DNA from: Microcaldota archaeon
GTDB lineage: Archaea > Micrarchaeota > Micrarchaeia > Norongarragalinales > SBBD01
Reading direction: 5' to 3'
Length of the DNA stretch: 64,000 bases
NCBI GenBank assembly: GCA_016212475.1
Contig: JACRGC010000014.1
Coordinates: 1 to 64,000, forward strand
Positions 60,324 to 64,000 of the stretch are shown here, piece after piece. Below the pieces are notes generated by a model that worked only from the letters and a program-made list of their open reading frames with translations, searched no databases and was not told where the DNA came from. The position numbers and the translations under genes were made by a program. Numbering within the stretch: the stretch's first letter is position 1; every line of letters starts with the position of its first letter.

Positions 60324-61861
60324 AAAAAGCGCTTTTCCTAATAACCGAGCTCCAAAAACCAGTTGGCGGGCTCCACAGGTATGCAACTGAAATTTTGCAG
60401 GCCTGGAGGAACCAGATCAACCAAGGAAAGGCGCAATACGAACCAATTGTAGTTTCAATGCGCGACCCCGCAACCACCTCAACTGACCTTAGGTTTTCAA
60501 CCGAGCACGAAGAATTCATGCATGCCCACCCAAACATATTGGTTTACGAGGGCATCCGGGGCGGGGAAAAATGCTATTTTTTGGAAAGCACTCTAACAGA
60601 AGATGCAAAAAACGCATTCCATGGCGAACTTTGGCTAAAATACCGCATCAAAAGCGACAAGATGGCAAACTGGGGATTTTACCGAATGCTGAATGCATAC
60701 TGGAAAGCCGTTCCCGAGTTCGCAGAATATCTAATCGCCAAGCGCAAGGAAGATATCGCAGTAATTGATGCGCAGGACTGGCTTGCATTCCCAGCTGGCT
60801 TTCTTACGCGGGAAAAAATAAAGCGCCCGCTCAATTGCAGATTCCATTCCGGCGAATTTGGAAGATCGCTTGGAACCCCTGATTTTGAATCCGCGCCGGT
60901 CCTTATTGAAACAGCTGCCCTCCAAGAAGCCGATTACATCCAAGGAGTCAGCGTCCACGAGGCCCAATTTGAAATTTACAATCTCCTTCCTCACAAGCAA
61001 AAGCTTAGGGAAACTTTCTCTAGCTTCAAATCCGCCCAGTGGCTCCAATACCAGAAATGGAAGGAAGAAACCTTCGAGGATTTCCTTTTATTCGAAGCCG
61101 GAACGGATCTTGAAATTGTAACCCCTGCAGTTGCGGGCCTAACAAACGGAATAATTCTGAACGATTGGAAAACCGTCACAATGGACCAGATAAAATCCGG
61201 CCGCCATATTTTTGAAAAAGCGCTTCCAGGCAAGGACAAATACGTCCTGTTCATCGGCAGGGCCGAGTGGCGCAAAGGCATCGACGCCCTAATTCAGGCG
61301 TTTGGGATTTTGCTCCACACAACAAGGATCAATGCCGGTCTAATCATCAGCTCTTCGCTTTCAGATGAGGAATACGCAAAATACTACGGCCAAATACAAA
61401 AGCAGAATCTGCACTCGGATGCAATAATCTACAACGGCTGGCTTGGCGAAGAAGTAAAGAAGGGGCTGTTTTGCGCATCCGATGTGATTGCCCTCCCTTC
61501 CCTATACGAACCCTTTGGGCTTGTGACCTTGGAAGTCATGGCAGCTGACATGGCCGCAGAATCGCACGGCTTTGCCGGCCCAATTGCAGTTGTTGGCGAT
61601 ACTGGCGGGATGGCCGAAGTCATTCGCAACGGCGCCAACGGATTCAAAGTCCCAATGGAAAAAGACAGATTCGACTTAAACCCCCAGTATCTAGCTAGGA
61701 TTCTCAAGCTTTCGCTTGAATCCGATTCCCTAAAAAAGCACATCTCGAAAGGAGGATCTGCAAGGGTTTCGCAGAGGTATTTTGATTGGAATTTCATCGT
61801 CCAAAAGGTTTTTGAAATTTATTCCCATGCGGAAAAAAATTATGAAAAATTTGAAAAGTAG
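60320..61861 (+). CDS. second glycogen/starch synthase-type glycosyltransferase
   Basis: The 513-residue protein starts KKALFLITELQKPVGGLHRYATEIL, with a GGLH variant of the donor loop. It has IDAQDWLAFPAG near 155, FHSGEFGRSLG, LFIGRAEWRKGIDALI, and PSLYEPFGLVTLEVMAADM in the NDP-sugar site. It is longer than the first glycosyltransferase, with an insert of about 90 residues (about 215-275). It likely acts on the same glucan. It is coupled to GH57 by ATGA overlap. Confidence 0.9.
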   Translation: MKKALFLITELQKPVGGLHRYATEILQAWRNQINQGKAQYEPIVVSMRDPATTSTDLRFSTEHEEFMHAHPNILVYEGIRGGEKCYFLESTLTEDAKNAFHGELWLKYRIKSDKMANWGFYRMLNAYWKAVPEFAEYLIAKRKEDIAVIDAQDWLAFPAGFLTREKIKRPLNCRFHSGEFGRSLGTPDFESAPVLIETAALQEADYIQGVSVHEAQFEIYNLLPHKQKLRETFSSFKSAQWLQYQKWKEETFEDFLLFEAGTDLEIVTPAVAGLTNGIILNDWKTVTMDQIKSGRHIFEKALPGKDKYVLFIGRAEWRKGIDALIQAFGILLHTTRINAGLIISSSLSDEEYAKYYGQIQKQNLHSDAIIYNGWLGEEVKKGLFCASDVIALPSLYEPFGLVTLEVMAADMAAESHGFAGPIAVVGDTGGMAEVIRNGANGFKVPMEKDRFDLNPQYLARILKLSLESDSLKKHISKGGSARVSQRYFDWNFIVQKVFEIYSHAEKNYEKFEK

Positions 61862-61870
61862 GTGGTTTGA

Positions 61871-62083
61871 ATGGCAACGACAGTGGAGGATTACTTCGGG
61901 TCCAGGGCCGGAGTTTTGTGGGCATGCCTAAACGAGCACGGCGCCCTTAGCATATCCCAAATAAAGCGGAAAACCAAACTGAAGGATTCGGAGGTCTATT
62001 CCGGGCTTGGCTGGCTTGCGCGCGAAGGGAAATTGCAAATAATCGGCGATGTTCCTCTCCTATACAAATTCAGGCTAGCATAA
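61871..62083 (+). CDS. winged-helix protein, DUF2582-like
   Basis: The 70-residue protein matches small winged-helix proteins of the DUF2582 kind: RAGVLWACLNEHGALSISQI, then the recognition helix KDSEVYSGLGWLAREGKL and the wing IIGDVPLLYKF. GGTGGTTTG precedes the ATG. It sits inside the glycogen operon, ten bases after one gene and directly touching the next (TAAATG), so it may regulate the cluster. Confidence 0.82.
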   Translation: MATTVEDYFGSRAGVLWACLNEHGALSISQIKRKTKLKDSEVYSGLGWLAREGKLQIIGDVPLLYKFRLA

Positions 62084-64000
62084 ATGCCAATAAAAAGCAA
62101 TTTGGATTTGCGCATAGAAGTTTTGCCTACTGAAGATCCGGACTGGGGGTTTGCCAGAAACAAGCGCTCGCTTCAGCGGACGCAATTTTCGGAGTTTTCC
62201 CAAGGCGTTTATAGCGCGTCCCTAAATCAGTTGGCAATCCCAAACCGGGATTATTCCTATGAAGGCCTGTTTGGCATTTTTGATTCCGAAAACTGGAAAT
62301 TCCTAGACGGCATGGCATTTGGAATAAAAGCCAACGGCGCAATTTTCAATTTAATCCCAAAAAACGTCGAAATATTCCCCTGGAAGGCCATTTACAATTA
62401 TTCAATTGAAAATACAAGCCAGGAATTCAGCGCGACTTTTTACCTCTTAAAAGAAACCAATTTTCCCGTCCTTAGCGTAAAGTTCGCCTTTTCAGGGGAG
62501 CTTCCAAACCCTGAAATCATCATCGAACCCCTAATCGATATCCGGCACATGTATTTGCAATCAAGCGCCCTTGGGCACAAAACCACTTTGCATCCAACCC
62601 ACATTGAAATTTCAAGGGATTCGAAATCAATCAGCTTCCTAACCAAGAACCCCTTCTCCTTCAATCAACATCCGCACTCCCAGCACTGGAACTACAAATT
62701 AGGCGTTGGCGATAGGCAAATCCGTGGAGAACGCGTTGTTTTTTGCGAGGAATCCCGCGAACTTTTCTGTCCTGGAACCATTGTTTTGATCCCAAAGAAA
62801 AATTCAGCAGAACTTCAGGCAAACTGCCATATTGCGGGAAAAAAGCCCAAGTTCGAACTATCCTTGCATGATGAAAAAAAGGCAATATCCAAGGCAAAAA
62901 AAATCATCAAAACATATTCGGGCAAAATTTCAAAATTTGCATCTGGGGACGAATCAAAATCCCTTGCCCTAAAGGGGCGTTTAATTGCGCTTCTTGAGAA
63001 TTTTTCCCTAAACTGCGGCAACACCAATGCTCCGGACGCCGGCGCGTACTGGTTTAGGAACATATGGTTTCGGGACGCATTCCAAGGAATTCATGACAAT
63101 TTCGAGCTCTTCTACTCCAATAAAAAAATGCCGATCCGAAGCCTTATCATAAAAGCGCTTGACCTCCAAAAAAACGGGCTAATACCCAACAAGCTCTCTG
63201 AAAAAAAGGAGGATTCGCCCTCTTACAATGCACTGGATTCCACTCTTCTTTGCTTTCTTTGCGGGCTTAAATACCTGAAAAAATCTCCCGACAAAAAACT
63301 CCAATTAGCCCTAAAAAACGGCGTCAAGGCTTTTTTCCAATCCCTTGAAGCAGGTCCGATTCTGCTTGACAATTACCTCCTAAAGTGCCCCGCCAACTAT
63401 TCGTGGGTGGATTCGGAAAGAAAGGAAATGCATTTTGGGTCCGAATTCCTAATTCCAAACCGAATACCGCTCCCCTGGGTTTTGGACCTGGTTGCAAAAT
63501 CAAATTCCAAGGAATCGCTTCAGGAAAACTTGAATTCAAGCAAATATTTCCTGATCGAAACCAACGCCCTTTGGATCTTGTTCCTTAGGGAATTTTCAGA
63601 CATCTTCCCATCCAAGGAATTCGTGCATTCCTCAAGCAATGCGGAGCTTACCTTCAAATCCTTGTTTTTTTCAAAAAACCCCTGTCACATCGTAAATGAG
63701 GCCTTTGAAAAAGCCTCAGAGCTCTCTTCCACTTCCATCTATTCTGCAGCTCTTCTTTCTACTATTTTTACCAACGAGGAAATTTCCGGCCTGATTGCAA
63801 ACTTTGAACCCTGCCTGGTTTACAAGGGGAATCTTTTGTTTGGGGTTTTGGCAACCAACAATTCCCGCCGGATTTTCCTTGGGGATGACCAATACCATTC
63901 GGCAGTAATCTGGCCGCGGGACAGCCTTCCCCTCCATCAGCTGTTGAAAACCGTTGATGATCCAAGGGCAAACGAACTATTAGATAGCCTTCTTTTGCAC
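62084..64000 (+). CDS. glycogen debranching-type glycoside hydrolase, 3' end outside window
   Basis: The frame is open from the ATG touching the previous stop through the window end (639 codons so far). The first 270 residues are beta-rich (N-terminal sugar-binding half, e.g. DYSYEGLFGIFD, NVEIFPWKAIYNY). An (alpha/alpha)6-type barrel follows with AYWFRNIWFRDAF, YNALDSTLLCFLCG, and WPRDSLPLHQ near the break. This pattern fits archaeal amylo-alpha-1,6-glucosidase/debranching enzymes. It would remove branches during glycogen breakdown. The catalytic residues cannot be fixed here. Confidence 0.85.
   Translation, partial: MPIKSNLDLRIEVLPTEDPDWGFARNKRSLQRTQFSEFSQGVYSASLNQLAIPNRDYSYEGLFGIFDSENWKFLDGMAFGIKANGAIFNLIPKNVEIFPWKAIYNYSIENTSQEFSATFYLLKETNFPVLSVKFAFSGELPNPEIIIEPLIDIRHMYLQSSALGHKTTLHPTHIEISRDSKSISFLTKNPFSFNQHPHSQHWNYKLGVGDRQIRGERVVFCEESRELFCPGTIVLIPKKNSAELQANCHIAGKKPKFELSLHDEKKAISKAKKIIKTYSGKISKFASGDESKSLALKGRLIALLENFSLNCGNTNAPDAGAYWFRNIWFRDAFQGIHDNFELFYSNKKMPIRSLIIKALDLQKNGLIPNKLSEKKEDSPSYNALDSTLLCFLCGLKYLKKSPDKKLQLALKNGVKAFFQSLEAGPILLDNYLLKCPANYSWVDSERKEMHFGSEFLIPNRIPLPWVLDLVAKSNSKESLQENLNSSKYFLIETNALWILFLREFSDIFPSKEFVHSSSNAELTFKSLFFSKNPCHIVNEAFEKASELSSTSIYSAALLSTIFTNEEISGLIANFEPCLVYKGNLLFGVLATNNSRRIFLGDDQYHSAVIWPRDSLPLHQLLKTVDDPRANELLDSLLLH

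Overview
The window is archaeal. Evidence is an archaeal histone, group II thermosome, proteasome alpha subunit, the Rrp4/Rrp41/Rrp42 exosome, SBDS, Pelota, ABCE1/Rli1, archaeal-type PEP carboxylase, LeuRS and Trm56, class III (type IV pilin-like) signal peptides, TATA boxes about 25 nt upstream of genes, GGTGAT/GGAGG ribosome binding sites and tRNA genes without encoded CCA. Split transketolase, many short unrecognised membrane proteins, a giant secreted N-glycosylation-rich protein and intron-laden tRNAs suggest a DPANN-like lineage (Diapherotrites/Micrarchaeota type). That placement is inference. No rRNA, insertion sequence, prophage or CRISPR array was seen.

Layout. 0-24.7 kb is a mixed housekeeping region: 2-hydroxyacid dehydrogenase, split transketolase, a DsbA-like oxidoreductase and glutaredoxin, thermosome, a TctA-like membrane protein, a methyltransferase, Trm56, pilin-like peptides, ribose-5-phosphate isomerase, orotate phosphoribosyltransferase, Pelota, SppA, 5-formyl-THF cyclo-ligase, PEP carboxylase and CTP synthase. 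24.9-31 kb is one 2048-residue surface protein. 31-36 kb carries SBDS and proteasome alpha (minus strand), then a kinase-like protein overlapping ABCE1. 36-42 kb holds pilin-like proteins, an OB-fold protein, an HTH regulator, a secreted Cys-containing protein, a DUF350 protein, a PIN protein and two intron-containing tRNAs (Val, Ala). 42.6-50 kb holds a Hef-like helicase, a MinD/ParA ATPase, a histone, L37Ae and the exosome genes. 50.7-57.5 kb holds a two-intron tRNA-Pro, SRP54 with a large intein, and LeuRS. 57.7-64 kb is a glycogen/alpha-glucan cluster (two glycosyltransferases, GH57, a winged-helix protein and a debranching-type hydrolase cut by the window end).

Most notable. (1) All three tRNA genes found have introns at unusual places: tRNA-Pro(UGG) at 21/22 and 53/54, tRNA-Val(UAC) in the T-loop, tRNA-Ala(CGC) in the D-loop. 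Bulge-helix-bulge motifs support several of these boundaries. (2) The plus strand changes from G-rich to C-rich at about 42.1-42.6 kb. The AT-rich gap at that point carries a repeated CANNTG-TTGC motif, four copies of which are helically phased, with palindromic arms: a candidate replication-terminus or nucleoprotein site. (3) A 602-residue LAGLIDADG intein interrupts the SRP54 GTPase P-loop. (4) A protein-kinase-like gene is translationally coupled to ABCE1.

Genes work together as carbon metabolism (non-oxidative pentose phosphate steps, PEP carboxylase, glycogen turnover), pyrimidine synthesis (PyrE, PyrG), translation and ribosome rescue (Pelota, ABCE1, SBDS, LeuRS), protein and RNA quality control (thermosome, proteasome, exosome) and a secreted or surface sector (SppA, DsbA-like, SRP54, pilins, giant glycoprotein).
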